This document shows positions 36,301-45,247 of a stretch of DNA of 64,000 nt, piece by piece. The stretch's first letter is position 1; every line of letters begins with the position of its first letter. The position numbers were made by a program, and so were the translations under genes. The notes below the pieces were generated by a model that searched no databases, was not told where the DNA came from, and worked only from the letters and a program-made list of their open reading frames with translations. This DNA is from Mycobacterium sp. DL99 (GTDB lineage: Bacteria > Actinomycetota > Actinomycetes > Mycobacteriales > Mycobacteriaceae): contig NZ_SJOM01000007.1 of NCBI RefSeq assembly GCF_004762045.1, forward strand, positions 1,690,916 to 1,754,915, read 5' to 3'.

Positions 36301-36654
36301 TATCCCACCCAGTACCTGCGCGCCGACCTCGACGCGCTGGGCGTGATTCCCGCCGACAGGTTGCTGGATGTCGTCGACGGAACCCGGATCCTGGTTGCCG
36401 GGGCGGTAACTCACCGGCAGCGTCCGGCGACCGCACAGGGGGTGACGTTCATGAACCTGGAAGACGAGACCGGGATGGTCAACGTGCTGTGTGCGCCCGG
36501 GGTGTGGGCGCGTTACCGCAAGCTGGCGCAGACGGCGCCGGCACTGGTGGTCCGCGGCATCGTGCAGAACGCCAGCGGTGCGGTCACCGTGATCGCCGAC
36601 CGGATGAGCCCGGTCGAGCTGAGGGTCGGCTCCCGGTCGCGAGACTTCCGCTGA
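33370..36654 (+). CDS. dnaE2: Error-prone DNA polymerase III alpha subunit DnaE2
   Basis: 1094 residues. PHP domain at the N-terminus (YAELHAHSAYSFLDG, LTDHDGLYG). The polymerase catalytic aspartates lie in PPDIDIDIESD near residue 455. The palm/fingers contain FPGYFLVVHDI and GRGSAANSAVCYALK. Helix-hairpin-helix and OB-fold modules lie in the last 250 residues. It carries out damage-tolerant, mutagenic synthesis with ImuA'/ImuB, encoded 10 kb away under a like SOS box. There is no ribosome-binding site; GTG 33370 lies 6 nt past the -10, fitting a leaderless mRNA (GTG 33367 is an alternative). It equals Rv3370c. Confidence 0.95.
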   Translation: MGWHNGPPSWSEMERVLTGKPRRSGLPLEPAGDGGDSPAWSRKRGSYQPPELDRPRTSVRYAELHAHSAYSFLDGASTPEELVEEAARLNLRAIALTDHDGLYGVVRFAEAARELDVATVFGAELSLGNIPRTEDPDPPGPHLLVLARGPEGYRRLSREIAKAHLAGGEKGKPRYDFDGLTEAAGGHWHILTGCRKGHVRQALSCGGPEAAAAALADLVDRFGAGRVSIELAHHGHPCDDERNAVLAGLAPRFGLDVVATTGAHFAAPDRGRLAMAMAAIRARNSMDTAAGWLAPLGGSHLRSGEEMARLFGTEIVTAAANLGEQCAFGLALIAPQLPPFDVPAGHTEDSWLRELVMAGAAERYGPVDNARKAYAQIEHELRIIEQLKFPGYFLVVHDITRFCRDNDILCQGRGSAANSAVCYALKVTNVDPIANELLFERFLSPARDGPPDIDIDIESDLRENVIQYVYERYGRDYAAQVANVITYRGRSAVRDMARALGFSQGQQDAWSKQLSRWNGRPDSPEAEDIPQPVIELATQIANLPRHLGIHSGGMVICDRPIADVCPVEWARMANRSVLQWDKDDCAAIGLVKFDLLGLGMLSALHYAIDLLAEHKGITVDLAKLDLSEPAVYEMLQKADSVGVFQVESRAQMATLPRLKPREFYDLVVEVALIRPGPIQGGSVHPYIRRRNGLEDVTYDHPSMESALRKTLGIPLFQEQLMQLAVDCAGFTAAEADQLRRAMGSKRSTEKMRRLRSRFYAGMAELHGITGEVAERIYEKLEAFANFGFPESHSLSFASLVFYSSWFKLHHPAAFCAALLRAQPMGFYSPQSLVADARRHGVVVHGPDVNASLAYATCENHGMDVRLGLGSVRHIGDELAGRLVDERNANGPFTTLIDLTNRVQLSVSQTEALATAGALGCFGVSRREALWAAGAAATQRPDRLPGVGSSSHVPPLPGMSALELSAADVWATGVSPDSYPTQYLRADLDALGVIPADRLLDVVDGTRILVAGAVTHRQRPATAQGVTFMNLEDETGMVNVLCAPGVWARYRKLAQTAPALVVRGIVQNASGAVTVIADRMSPVELRVGSRSRDFR

Positions 36655-36665
36655 GGCCCCGGCGG

Positions 36666-37658
36666 TCAGCTCGGATCGGCGCTGGAGGCGATGGAGACGG
36701 TGGAGACGCTGGGCGGGCTCGCGCTGGTGCTGTCCTCAAGCCCGGTCCGCAGCAGCGACCACGCCAGCCGCCGCGCGGCGGTGGCCCGCTCGTGCAGCAG
36801 GCGTTGGACTGCCGGGATGGGGTTGGTTTCCGGGGCCCGTCCCTCGACCACGTCGGCGTGCAGGTCCTCGGCGACCTGGATGGCCAACAGCACCGCGTCG
36901 TTGACCCGGTTCAGCGCATCCTGCAGACGGTCGTCCTGGCTGAGCAGGTGGGCGTTGTCCAGCTCGACCGAAACGTCGCTGACAACTTGGCTGATCTGCT
37001 CGAAGAGCGCGTTCATCGCGGCTTCCCGCTCGTCGCGGTCCGGGTTGCGCAGTTGCGTCGCGCCTTCGGTCCACAACGTGGCGAGCATCCGGGTGTGTGC
37101 GCCGATCGCACGCGACACCTCGATCATCGCCTGCTTCTGAAGTTGTTCGAGCAGGTTGTTGCGCTCGATCCGGGCCAGTTCCCGCTGGGCCACCAGTTCG
37201 GCATCGTGCAGCTTCTGCTGCGACTCCATCTGGGCCCGATGCCATTTCTGGGTCAGGGCGAGTTCCAGCGCCGAGCGTTCGTCGGCGGCCGCGAGCTCGC
37301 GGCGCAGACGCTCGTCGGCCTGGGCGATGTCGTATTTGGCCTGACGCTGGACGGTGAGGGTCAGCCACATCGTCACCATCACGACGACGAAGACGACGGC
37401 ACCGAAGAACCACTCGGCCTTGCTGCCGAGCTCGCCCGGGCTGAACAGCAGGTACCAGACGACGGCCAGGCTGCCCAGGCCGCCGCACACCAGCCAACCG
37501 ATGCCGGCCTTGGTGTCGATCGACATGGCTTTGGGAGCCGGGTCTTGATCCATCGCAGCCACCCGCATCGGCTCGGTCGTTTCACCGCTCTGGCCGTAGT
37601 TCAACGGGGCACCCCCTGAAGACTCAGCGACCCTTGTCGATTCAGTTAGTCCGGCCAT
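36666..37658 (-). CDS. Two-TM membrane protein with a long coiled coil, unknown function
   Basis: 330 residues from ATG 37658 behind GGGAGGTCGAC. After about 50 polar residues there are two hydrophobic helices (GWLVCGGLGSLAVVWYLLF and FFGAVVFVVVMVTMWLTL). A charged coiled coil follows (residues about 105-200; DIAQADERLRRELAAADER), then a helical domain ending in a Ser/Thr-rich tail. No enzyme motif was found. It may be a scaffold facing the cytoplasm (inference). It converges on dnaE2 with 11 nt between stops. Confidence 0.75.
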   Translation of the reverse strand: MAGLTESTRVAESSGGAPLNYGQSGETTEPMRVAAMDQDPAPKAMSIDTKAGIGWLVCGGLGSLAVVWYLLFSPGELGSKAEWFFGAVVFVVVMVTMWLTLTVQRQAKYDIAQADERLRRELAAADERSALELALTQKWHRAQMESQQKLHDAELVAQRELARIERNNLLEQLQKQAMIEVSRAIGAHTRMLATLWTEGATQLRNPDRDEREAAMNALFEQISQVVSDVSVELDNAHLLSQDDRLQDALNRVNDAVLLAIQVAEDLHADVVEGRAPETNPIPAVQRLLHERATAARRLAWSLLRTGLEDSTSASPPSVSTVSIASSADPS

Positions 37659-37922
37659 GTCGACCTCCCATCGGCCAAGCCTGCCACCGGGCCGGCGTTC
37701 AGAGTAGGGCCATCCTCGGCGGCAGGTGCTACCGGCTGGCGGCACTCGTGTTCGCATACCCTGTTTTTCGTCATTCTTCAAGTGCCCCTAGCGATGACGG
37801 GCCGCTCGGAAACCGCTAGTGTCATCGGCGTGCTCACCGCGAGCGGCGGTGAATCGGACCTACGGGGCCGGCAACCGGCCGCTCACTTTCTGTTGATCTT
37901 TTCGCTGGAGAATTGAGGGCCC

Positions 37923-38495
37923 ATGGGACAAAACGCGACGCTGGAAGGTGATTCGGCGGTCATCGTCAGTCTGTCGGAGGCGGCGATGCACATGTATTCC
38001 GCCGCTATCGACGCACTGCCTTTCCCCGAGGACAAGAAGTTCCACAAGCGCGCCGACGTCGTCCTGTCCGGCCTGCGCAAGCTGCGTGCCTCCCTGGCTG
38101 AGGCGGCCAGCAGCAACCGGCCTTCTCCCGCGGTCATCGTGGCGCTCAGCGGAGTTCGTCAGCGGTACGACTCGCTGATGGCGCATGCCGCCGCGGCGCC
38201 GGGATCCTCTCTGGGGCAGCAGATCTACGTCACCCGCGTCCACGCGAAGCTGTCGGCCCAGGAAGTGGCCAACGGCGCCGGTCTGCGTGACGGACTGCTC
38301 GACGAGCTCGAGGCCGGCGCAACGCCGACCGACGCCGAGGCAACGAAGATCCGCGACACCATTGCCGCTCTGGGCGGGTTGCCGGGCGACGATCACGGCA
38401 TCCATGCCGTGCCGAACGCGGTCGACTTCGGGTCGGCCGAAGAGTCGCAGGGCACCGGCTGGGACCCCGTGCTGGTCTCCGATAACGTCGGCTGA
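37923..38495 (+). CDS. Hypothetical protein with a possible degenerate helix-turn-helix
   Basis: 190 residues starting at ATG 37923 after GAGGGCCC. It is soluble and helical. Residues about 100-150 (VTRVHAKLSAQEVANGAGLRDGLLDELEAG) resemble an XRE-type helix-turn-helix in layout, but key positions are weak. The C-terminus is acidic and probably disordered. I do not recognise the family. A strong terminator follows it at 38579-38609. Confidence 0.75.
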   Translation: MGQNATLEGDSAVIVSLSEAAMHMYSAAIDALPFPEDKKFHKRADVVLSGLRKLRASLAEAASSNRPSPAVIVALSGVRQRYDSLMAHAAAAPGSSLGQQIYVTRVHAKLSAQEVANGAGLRDGLLDELEAGATPTDAEATKIRDTIAALGGLPGDDHGIHAVPNAVDFGSAEESQGTGWDPVLVSDNVG

Positions 38496-38578
38496 TCGAC
38501 CCGCGCGCCGTCGCCGATGAGGCGGCGGCCCGCAACCCTCATCTGTTAGCTGAGTTCCACTGCGGCGCACGATGATTG

Positions 38579-38609
38579 GCAGCTCCCCAGCAAACCGCTG
38601 GGGAGCTGC
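38579..38609 (+). terminator. Intrinsic terminator
   Basis: GCAGCTCCCCAGC / GCTGGGGAGCTGC form a perfect 13-bp stem with the loop AAACC, followed by TCTGGTTT. It closes the 190-residue gene and separates it from the nitroreductase gene that starts 33 nt later. Confidence 0.8.
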
Positions 38610-38642
38610 TCTGGTTTCGGTCCGCGGTTGTACTCTCGCGGG

Positions 38643-39296
38643 ATGACAGCCGAACCAGCCCTGAACTTGACCGTCGATGAGCTCCTCACCACCACCCGCT
38701 CGGTGCGCAAACGTCTCGACTTCGATAAGCCGGTGCCGCGTGAGGTCATCACGGAGTGTCTCGACCTGGCACTACAGGCCCCCACGGGGTCGAATGCACA
38801 AGGCTGGCAATGGGTTTTCGTCGAGGACCCGGCAAAGAAGAAGGCCCTGGCTGACATCTACCGGGCCAACGCCTACCCGTACCTCGACCTGCCCGCGCCC
38901 GAGCGTGGCGACATCCGCGATCACCAGGCGGATGCCGTGATGAGCTCCGCCAGGTACCTCACCGACAACTTCGAGAAGGCGCCGGTGCTGATGGTGCCGT
39001 GCCTTGAGGGCCGCCCCGACGGCGCACCCGCCGGTATCGGTGCGTCCTACTGGGGGTCACTGCTGCCCGCGGTGTGGAGCTTCATGCTGGCGCTGCGGTC
39101 CCGCGGCCTGGGATCGGCCTGGACGACGTTGCACCTGCTCGGTGACGGCGAGAAGCAGGCCGCCGAACTGCTGGGCATTCCGTTCGATCGGTACGCGCAG
39201 GCGGGCCTGTTCCCGATCGCCTACACCTTGGGCACCGATTTCAAGAAGGCCAAGCGCCTTCCGGCCGAGCAGTTCTCGCACTGGGACAGTTGGTGA
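38643..39296 (+). CDS. Nitroreductase family NAD(P)H oxidoreductase (Rv3368c-like)
   Basis: 217 residues from ATG 38643. FMN-binding nitroreductase fold: TTRSVRKRLDFDKPVP at the N-terminus (FMN phosphate-binding Arg), QAPTGSNAQGWQW, and a C-terminal IAYTLGTDFKKAKRLP. It reduces nitro groups or quinones using NAD(P)H; the true substrate is unknown. The sequence follows M. tuberculosis Rv3368c closely along its length. A TTG-led extension of five codons is possible but unlikely. Confidence 0.92.
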   Translation: MTAEPALNLTVDELLTTTRSVRKRLDFDKPVPREVITECLDLALQAPTGSNAQGWQWVFVEDPAKKKALADIYRANAYPYLDLPAPERGDIRDHQADAVMSSARYLTDNFEKAPVLMVPCLEGRPDGAPAGIGASYWGSLLPAVWSFMLALRSRGLGSAWTTLHLLGDGEKQAAELLGIPFDRYAQAGLFPIAYTLGTDFKKAKRLPAEQFSHWDSW

Positions 39297-39409
39297 GCCC
39301 AGGGCGTCCTGGGGCGCCTGTTGCCCCCCGGTGCAATTGTGAAGCCGCTGTATGAACTCTCTGTGAGATTCGGGCGTGGGTCGCGTGGCGGCCCACGCCC
39401 GCGGCGTAA

Positions 39410-39874
39410 CTAGACGCCGCCGGCGAACCCGTGTTGGCGCCACGCCTCATAGGCGGCGACTGCCGCGGCATTGGACAGATTCAATGAGCGCCTGCCGGCG
39501 AGCATCGGAATGCGTACCTGTGCGGTGATATTCGGGTCGGCCAGAGTTTCTGCATCCAGTCCGGTGGGTTCCGGGCCGAACATCAACACGTCTCCCGGCT
39601 GGTAGGCGACATCGGTGAACGAGGTCGACGCGTGGGCGGTGAACGCGTACACGCGGGCCGGCATCAACGCCCGCCACGCGGCCGCCAGATCGGCATGCAC
39701 GGTCACCGATGCCAGGTCGTGGTAGTCGAGGCCGGCCCGGCGCAGCTTGGGCTCGGACAGATCGAAGCCCAAGGGCTCGACCAGGTGCAGCTCGCACCCG
39801 GTGCCTGCCACCATCCGGATCGCATTGCCGGTGTTGGGTGCGATGCGGGGAGAAAAGAACAACACCCGGAACAT
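39410..39874 (-). CDS. trmL: tRNA (cytidine/uridine-34 2'-O)-methyltransferase TrmL
   Basis: 154 residues. Compact SPOUT (trefoil-knot) methyltransferase: motif 1 is PRIAPNTGNAIRMV, motif 2 LMFGPEPTGLD, motif 3 MLAGRRSLNLSNAAAV. It methylates the wobble ribose of certain leucine tRNAs using SAM. The start ATG 39874 gives exactly the length of Rv3366 (154). The upstream extension in the same frame does not resemble the family. Confidence 0.92.
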   Translation of the reverse strand: MFRVLFFSPRIAPNTGNAIRMVAGTGCELHLVEPLGFDLSEPKLRRAGLDYHDLASVTVHADLAAAWRALMPARVYAFTAHASTSFTDVAYQPGDVLMFGPEPTGLDAETLADPNITAQVRIPMLAGRRSLNLSNAAAVAAYEAWRQHGFAGGV

Positions 39875-40205
39875 CCGACGATGATCGTACGAATGCCCAC
39901 CCGTGGGCGAATCGGGATGTAATTGAGGTCCGAATCGGCGCCCGGAATAGGGAGTGGAAATCGGCACGCGATTCGGCAAGGACAGCGCTGTTTGCTCGAT
40001 TACCACACAACTGCGCTACGGCTCGGTCACGAACTCTGTCTGTTCAGTAAGAATTGTGGAAACGCTCGCGAGCTGCTGTCATACTCGTGCAATTGCCAAG
40101 GCGTTTGACGCCCGCCCGAGCGTGGGCGGAAACAGCAGGAAGTCCTATGAATCACGCCCCACGAGTTAATTGCGGCCACGCAGCCGGTACTACGGTTGGG
40201 CGCCG
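39875..40205. other. Intergenic region upstream of the conservon
   Basis: 331 bp with no convincing gene. It holds a palindrome GCCCAC-CC-GTGGGC (39895-39908) next to the trmL start, a lower-GC central part, and a CCGCCC/GGGCGG stem near 40113-40130. The promoter of the sensor-roadblock-GTPase operon must lie here, but I could not place it. Confidence 0.5.
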
Positions 40206-43184
40206 ATGACTGCCTTTACGCAGCTGAAACAGGCTGACGGCACCCTCGTCGAATTCTCCCCAGCACCATCGGCTCCGGCCAAGCGCCCCTCGCGCTGGTC
40301 GCCGGCCAACTGGCCGGTCAATCGAAAAGTCCTTGCCATCGTCCTCGTGCCACTCATCCTGGCGGCGACGTTCGGTGGCCTGCGCATCTATGCCAGCGCC
40401 AGTGCTGCCGGAGATCTGCGGTTGGCGGCCGACCGGGCCGAAGTGATTCCCGACGTCGACAGGTACATGGCTGCGATGGAGGGCGTCCTCATCGCGGCTA
40501 CCGAAGGCGGCGACGGTCAGTCGGCCGTGTCCACGTTCAATGAGCGCAAATCCGACTTGCAGCAACGAGTCGATGCCACCGATGTGTCTGAGGATGTCGG
40601 TCAGGCCGTGGCCGGCCTTCTCGGTAAGGGGCAGCAGCTTGTCGACGCGGTGATGTCCGAGTCGATCGATCTGCGTCAGCGCATCCTCGATTACGGCCCG
40701 CTGCTGCTGACCGGGGAAGCCGCCATCACGGGCTCGGTGCACAGCAACCAGCAGTCGGTTCAGGCTCAGGTTGAGGCGCTGGCCCGCGCGGTCGGCGCCC
40801 GCGGCCAGATGGCGATCCAGCGGATGCTGGTCAACCGGGGCGGGGACGAGCCGGAGCCGTTGTTGCGCACGTCGATGATCACGATGGCCGGTACCGAGCC
40901 GTCCACGGTCGCCGCACTGACGAAGGTGCTCGGCGGCGGTTCTGAGGCGGCGGCGACGCTTCGCGCCGAGATGGTCAAGCGCATGGCGATGATGTCGAAT
41001 CCCGGCATCCCACTCGTCGGCAATCCGGACATGTTGGCCTCGCTGGAAGCGACCGACAAGATCGCCGGGCAGATCATCGAGGACACCACCACGGGCATTC
41101 CGGCCGCGGTGGAGGCCCAGGCCAACGATGCCCGCAACGACGCGATCCGCGACGCGATCCTGGTGGCGACCGCGATCGTCAGCGCCATGGTCATCGTGTT
41201 GCTGGTGGCCCGCTCACTGGTGCGCCCGTTGCGGACGCTTCGTGACAGCGCGCTCAAGGTCGCGCACCAGGACCTGGCCAAGGAGATCGAACGGGTCCGT
41301 GCGGGCGGAGAGTTGGTGCCGGTCACCCCGATCCCGGTGCAGACCACCGAAGAGGTCGGTCAGGTGGCCCATGCCGTCGACGAGCTGCACGAGCAGGCTG
41401 TGTTCCTCGCCGGGGAACAGGCTCAGCTGCAGTTGCAGGTCTCGGACATGTTCGAGACGCTGTCTCGCCGCAGCCGCTCGCTCGTCGACCAGCAGTTGTC
41501 GCTCATCGATCAGCTGGAGCGCAACGAGGACGACCCGGAACGTCTGGAGAGTCTGTTCCGGCTCGACCATCTGGCCGCCCGTATGCGCCGGAACGGCGCG
41601 AACCTGTTGGTGCTGTCCGGGTCCAAGCTGGCGCGCGAGCACAGCCGTCCGGTGCCGCTGGCCACCGTGATCAATGCCGCCGCCTCCGAAGTCGAGGACT
41701 ACGCCCGCGTGGTCACCGCGTCGGTGGCCGACGTCGAGATCACCGGTTCGGCGGCGGGCGACCTGATTCACCTCCTGGCCGAGCTGCTCGACAACGCGCT
41801 GCGCTACTCGCCGCCGATCTCGCAGGTGCGGGTGTCTGCCGTGCACGCGGCCAAGGGCGCGTTGGTGATCGAGGTGAGCGATGTCGGCCTGGGCATGACC
41901 GAGGCCGATCTGCGGGTCGCGAACACCCGCCTGCAGTCCGGCGGTGAGGTCAACCCCTACACCGCGCGTCACATGGGTCTGTTCGTGGTCGGGCGACTGG
42001 CCACCCAGCACGGTCTGGTGGTGCGGCTGCGCAGCACCGTTGCCGAAGAGCCGAGTTCGGGTACCACGGCAGGGGTGTACATCCCGGCCACGCTTCTGGC
42101 CCGCGACGGCGGAGACTCGGTCGACGACCTTCCTTATGGCAGGCCCGTTGATGCCCACGCCGGGATCGCCACGGCCCTGTCGCTGGACGGCGATCCTGCC
42201 GATGCGTCGGCCTTGGGGTCCGGCGGAGCCGAGCCCCACCTCAACGGTGCCGAGATGCCGTTCGACCTGCTGCCGCAGCGCAGTCCCGGGGCCAGTGGCA
42301 TCTCGGAGCTGCCGGGCACGCTTGCCCCGCAACCGGAACCGGCTGCCGAGGCGCCGGTCGAGGAGCCCGCGGACGAGCCGGTCGGCGAGTGGCCCCAGCA
42401 GTGGCCGGTGCACACCGAAGAGAGTGCGGCCCTGGCCAAGGGAGCAGCCAAGGGTGACGTCGCGGGTGCGGCCGACCCGGCGGCTGCCGAAGAGGACGAC
42501 GTGGAGGCCGGGCGTCAGGCACCGACCAACACCTCGTCGTTCTTCGCCTCCCGAGGGCAGGCCGCCACGAACGGTGTCAACGGAGCCGGCGCCCTCAACG
42601 GTCACAACGGCCTGAACGGCCACAGCGGCCTCAATGGCGTAAACGGCCTCAATGGCGTCAACGGTGCGGCTCACCAAGCCGAGCCCGCACCCGAGGAGCC
42701 GGTCGGATCCACCGCGGTCGAGGCCGAGAGCCCCGAGGTCCAGGGCGACTCGATCTATCAGTCGATGGTCTCGGAATTCGAGATCGACCCGACGACCCAC
42801 GTGCGCAGCGCCGACCTGGACTGGAAGACGGTCTGGGAGAAGGGCTGGACGGTGGCGGCCGCGGCGCAGGATGCGCCCGTCGAGCAGCACACCGAGGAAG
42901 GCCTGCCCATGCGTACGCCGGGTGCCCGCCTGGTGCCGGGTGGCGTGGCCGCAGCCGTGGGCGCGGCCGGCGAGTCCAACGGCCGTCACCGCAACGGTGG
43001 AGTGCACCGTAACGACGACGGCTCGGAGACGGTAGCATCGGCAGACGAACCTGACAGCGGCATGTTCGCGGCGTTCAAACCGCGTGACCCCGAGGCTGTC
43101 CGTACGAGCACCAGCAACCTTTTCGGAGGCGTGCACGCCGGACGATCGCATGCCCGTGAGACCAGAGGAACCGATAACGAATGA
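40206..43184 (+). CDS. Conservon sensor histidine-kinase-like membrane protein (Rv3365c-like)
   Basis: 992 residues. N-terminal membrane helix at about residues 38-57 ([21 protein letters not shown]), an external nitrate/nitrite-sensor-like domain, then a second helix near residue 330. A HAMP-like region and a GHKL ATPase domain follow ([26 protein letters not shown]). Residues 640 to the end are a long disordered tail with Asn-Gly repeats. No phospho-acceptor His is evident, as in other conservon sensors. ATG 40206 is preferred over TTG 40170. It overlaps the roadblock gene by ATGA. Confidence 0.88.
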   Translation: MTAFTQLKQADGTLVEFSPAPSAPAKRPSRWSPANWPVNRKVLAIVLVPLILAATFGGLRIYASASAAGDLRLAADRAEVIPDVDRYMAAMEGVLIAATEGGDGQSAVSTFNERKSDLQQRVDATDVSEDVGQAVAGLLGKGQQLVDAVMSESIDLRQRILDYGPLLLTGEAAITGSVHSNQQSVQAQVEALARAVGARGQMAIQRMLVNRGGDEPEPLLRTSMITMAGTEPSTVAALTKVLGGGSEAAATLRAEMVKRMAMMSNPGIPLVGNPDMLASLEATDKIAGQIIEDTTTGIPAAVEAQANDARNDAIRDAILVATAIVSAMVIVLLVARSLVRPLRTLRDSALKVAHQDLAKEIERVRAGGELVPVTPIPVQTTEEVGQVAHAVDELHEQAVFLAGEQAQLQLQVSDMFETLSRRSRSLVDQQLSLIDQLERNEDDPERLESLFRLDHLAARMRRNGANLLVLSGSKLAREHSRPVPLATVINAAASEVEDYARVVTASVADVEITGSAAGDLIHLLAELLDNALRYSPPISQVRVSAVHAAKGALVIEVSDVGLGMTEADLRVANTRLQSGGEVNPYTARHMGLFVVGRLATQHGLVVRLRSTVAEEPSSGTTAGVYIPATLLARDGGDSVDDLPYGRPVDAHAGIATALSLDGDPADASALGSGGAEPHLNGAEMPFDLLPQRSPGASGISELPGTLAPQPEPAAEAPVEEPADEPVGEWPQQWPVHTEESAALAKGAAKGDVAGAADPAAAEEDDVEAGRQAPTNTSSFFASRGQAATNGVNGAGALNGHNGLNGHSGLNGVNGLNGVNGAAHQAEPAPEEPVGSTAVEAESPEVQGDSIYQSMVSEFEIDPTTHVRSADLDWKTVWEKGWTVAAAAQDAPVEQHTEEGLPMRTPGARLVPGGVAAAVGAAGESNGRHRNGGVHRNDDGSETVASADEPDSGMFAAFKPRDPEAVRTSTSNLFGGVHAGRSHARETRGTDNE
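42571..42666 (+). repeat. In-frame tandem repeat encoding NGVNG/NGLNG units
   Basis: Degenerate repeat of GGC-(Leu/Val)-AAC-GGC codons in the sensor tail. Two nearly identical 18-bp units (GGCCTCAATGGCGTAAAC and one differing by a base) lie at 42627-42644 and 42645-42662. Likely variable in length between strains. Confidence 0.8.
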
Positions 43185-43588
43185 CCCGCCCGACGCAGCG
43201 CGACTCCCTGGACTGGCTCGTGTCCAAGTTCGCCCGCGAGGTATCCGGGGTGTCCCACGCGGTGCTGGTTTCGGCCGACGGACTGCTGATGGCTGCCAGC
43301 GAACACATGCCGGTCGAGCGGGCTGACCAGCTCGCCGCGGTCTCCTCCGGCCTGGCCAGCCTGGCCACCGGGGCGTCCCAGTTGTTCAACGGTGGCCACG
43401 TGATGCAGTCGGTGGTCGAGATGGAGAACGGGTACCTGCTGCTGATGCGGGTGGGTGACGGCTCCAACCTGGCCACGCTGACCGCCCCGTCATGTGACAT
43501 CGGGCAGGTCGGCTACGAGATGGCGATCTTGGTCGAGCGGGTCGGCGCGGTGGTTCAGTCTTCGCGCCGTACCCCGCAGCCGTCCTGA
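43181..43588 (+). CDS. Roadblock/LC7 domain protein (Rv3364c-like)
   Basis: 135 residues of the MglB-like roadblock fold ([31 protein letters not shown]...). These proteins act as partners or GAPs for small GTPases. It overlaps the sensor gene by ATGA and is the second gene of the conservon. The M. tuberculosis homologue has been reported as secreted; no export signal is visible here. Confidence 0.92.
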   Translation: MTRPTQRDSLDWLVSKFAREVSGVSHAVLVSADGLLMAASEHMPVERADQLAAVSSGLASLATGASQLFNGGHVMQSVVEMENGYLLLMRVGDGSNLATLTAPSCDIGQVGYEMAILVERVGAVVQSSRRTPQPS

Positions 43589-43622
43589 GTCCTCTGTCCC
43601 CTTCTGCCTTCGCGAGGTGCCT

Positions 43623-43988
43623 GTGGGCGAACCAGAACCCACCGATCGACCGAGTTTGGTGCGGCCGTACACCCTGACGGCCGGTCGTACCGACTCGCGC
43701 GTCCACCTTCCGCTGGAAGCGCCGGTACAAAAAACCGACACGACACGTGAACCGCGCTGGACTGGGCACGATGTGCGCGCACAGATCGTAGAGTTGTGCA
43801 CCGGCAGTCCTTCGGTTGCCGAAATTGCCGCTCATTTATCTCTCCCGCTCGGCGTGGCGCGCGTGCTGATCGGGGACTTGGTGACGCAGGGTTATCTACG
43901 GGTGGAAGCCACCCTTGATGATTCGGCTAGCTTCGACGAACGCCGCGAATTGATTGGAAGGACCCTGCGTGGCCTACGAGCACTCTGA
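43623..43988 (+). CDS. DUF742 conservon protein (Rv3363c-like)
   Basis: 121 residues from GTG 43623 (GAGG five bases ahead). It has the DUF742 core: SLVRPYTLTAGRT at the N-terminus and a winged-helix-like C-terminal part (SVAEIAAHLSLPLGVARVLIGDLVTQGYL). It is the standard third member of actinobacterial conservons. Its last 20 nt overlap the GTPase gene. Confidence 0.92.
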   Translation: MGEPEPTDRPSLVRPYTLTAGRTDSRVHLPLEAPVQKTDTTREPRWTGHDVRAQIVELCTGSPSVAEIAAHLSLPLGVARVLIGDLVTQGYLRVEATLDDSASFDERRELIGRTLRGLRAL

Positions 43989-44580
43989 ACCCCGCTCGGC
44001 CTCCGCCGGTGGCGCCCCCCGACGTGGGGCCGCCTCGACGAAGATCGTCATATCTGGCGGGTTCGGGGCAGGGAAGACAACATTCGTGGGCGCGGTCTCC
44101 GAGATCATGCCGCTGCGCACAGAAGCGTTGGTCACCAACGTGTCTGAGGGCGTCGACGCCCTGGACGGCACTCCAGACAAGCGCACCACCACGGTCGCGA
44201 TGGACTTCGGCCGGATCACGCTGGACGAGGATCTGGTGCTGTACCTGTTCGGCACCCCCGGGCAGCGCCGCTTCTGGTTCATGTGGGACGACCTGGTGCG
44301 CGGCGCGATCGGTGCGATCATCCTGGTCGACGTGCGTCGCCTGCAGGACAGCTTCGCCGCGGTCGACTTCTTCGAGGCCCGCAAGCTGCCGTTCATCGTC
44401 GCGGTCAACGAGTTCGACGACGCGCCAAAGCATCCCACCCAGTCAGTGCGCAAGGCCCTGGCGCTGCCGGAACACATCCCGGTGGTGGCCGTGGACGCCC
44501 GCGACCGCAACTCGGCCAAGGCCGCGTTGATCGCGGTCACCGAGTACTCGCTGAGCACGCTTTCCGCGTTGCCTGGCTGA
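43969..44580 (+). CDS. Conservon Ras-like GTPase (Rv3362c-like)
   Basis: 203 residues. G1 P-loop SGGFGAGKTTFVGAV, G3 LFGTPGQRRF, and G4-like NEFD in place of NKxD. It is a small GTPase of the MglA/CvnD type; with the roadblock protein it probably forms a GTP-switch pair. The start GTG 43969 lies after GGAAGGA within the DUF742 gene. Three nucleotides separate it from mfpA. Confidence 0.93.
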   Translation: MAYEHSEPRSASAGGAPRRGAASTKIVISGGFGAGKTTFVGAVSEIMPLRTEALVTNVSEGVDALDGTPDKRTTTVAMDFGRITLDEDLVLYLFGTPGQRRFWFMWDDLVRGAIGAIILVDVRRLQDSFAAVDFFEARKLPFIVAVNEFDDAPKHPTQSVRKALALPEHIPVVAVDARDRNSAKAALIAVTEYSLSTLSALPG

Positions 44581-44583
44581 GGC

Positions 44584-45147
44584 GTGGTAGCTGACGAAAC
44601 CGCCTGGGCGGACAGGGAATTCACCGGTCACGATTTCCGCGAGGAAGACCTGAGCCGGTTGCGCACCGAGCGCGTGGTGTTCACCGAGTGCGACTTCAGC
44701 GGTGTGGACATGTCCGAGTCGGAGCATTTCGGCTCGGCGTTCCGCAACTGCACGTTTCGTCGTGCCACGCTCTGGCACAGCACGTTCACCAACTGCAGTC
44801 TGTTGGGCTCGGTGTTCACCGAGTGCCGGCTGCGGCCCATCAAGATCGTGGAGTCGGATCTGACCCTGGCCGTTCTCGGCGGCTGCGATCTGCGCAGCGT
44901 TGACCTGTCGGGCTGCCGGTTGCGTGAGGCCAGCCTGGTCGGGGTGGACCTGCGCAAGGCGGTGCTACGGCAGGCGGACCTGACCGGCGCACGGGTGCAG
45001 GATGCCAAGCTCGACGAGGCCGATCTGCGTGGCGCCCGCGTCGACCCCACCTTCTGGACCACCGCGAAGCTGCGCGGCGCCAAGATCGACATCGCCCAGG
45101 CGCTGGCCTACTCAGCCGCCCATGGTCTCGACGTCCACGGCGGCTGA
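44584..45147 (+). CDS. mfpA: Pentapeptide-repeat protein MfpA (DNA-gyrase modulator)
   Basis: 187 residues made of A(D/N)LxX-type pentapeptides (SGVDMSESEHFGSAFRNCTF and similar), forming a right-handed quadrilateral beta-helix that mimics DNA. MfpA binds DNA gyrase and lowers fluoroquinolone action in mycobacteria (established). It closes the conservon, matching Rv3361c, and its activity has been tied to the GTPase encoded upstream. The start GTG 44584 was chosen by length. Confidence 0.92.
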   Translation: MVADETAWADREFTGHDFREEDLSRLRTERVVFTECDFSGVDMSESEHFGSAFRNCTFRRATLWHSTFTNCSLLGSVFTECRLRPIKIVESDLTLAVLGGCDLRSVDLSGCRLREASLVGVDLRKAVLRQADLTGARVQDAKLDEADLRGARVDPTFWTTAKLRGAKIDIAQALAYSAAHGLDVHGG

Positions 45148-45168
45148 CCTTTCCTGCCCAGCAGACAC

Positions 45169-45204
45169 AAAACTGCCCCTTTTCCTGCGAAAAGGGGCAG
45201 TTTT
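45169..45204. terminator. Bidirectional intrinsic terminator
   Basis: AAAACTGCCCCTTTT / AAAAGGGGCAGTTTT, a perfect 15-bp stem with loop CCTGCG and T-runs on both strands. It separates mfpA (+) from the converging ABC exporter gene (-). It is the clearest classical terminator in the window. Confidence 0.95.
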
Positions 45205-45247
45205 ATTGGGGGCCCTCCCGCTTGCGGGGGACTGCTCGTGGGAGGAC

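Noticed and set aside
42571..42666. CRISPR-like array
   Set aside because: The repeat is contiguous, in frame and encodes Asn-Gly units; there are no spacers or cas genes.
41214..43151. 645-codon open frame antisense to the conservon sensor
   Set aside because: His/Arg/Gly-rich antisense translation of a good gene.
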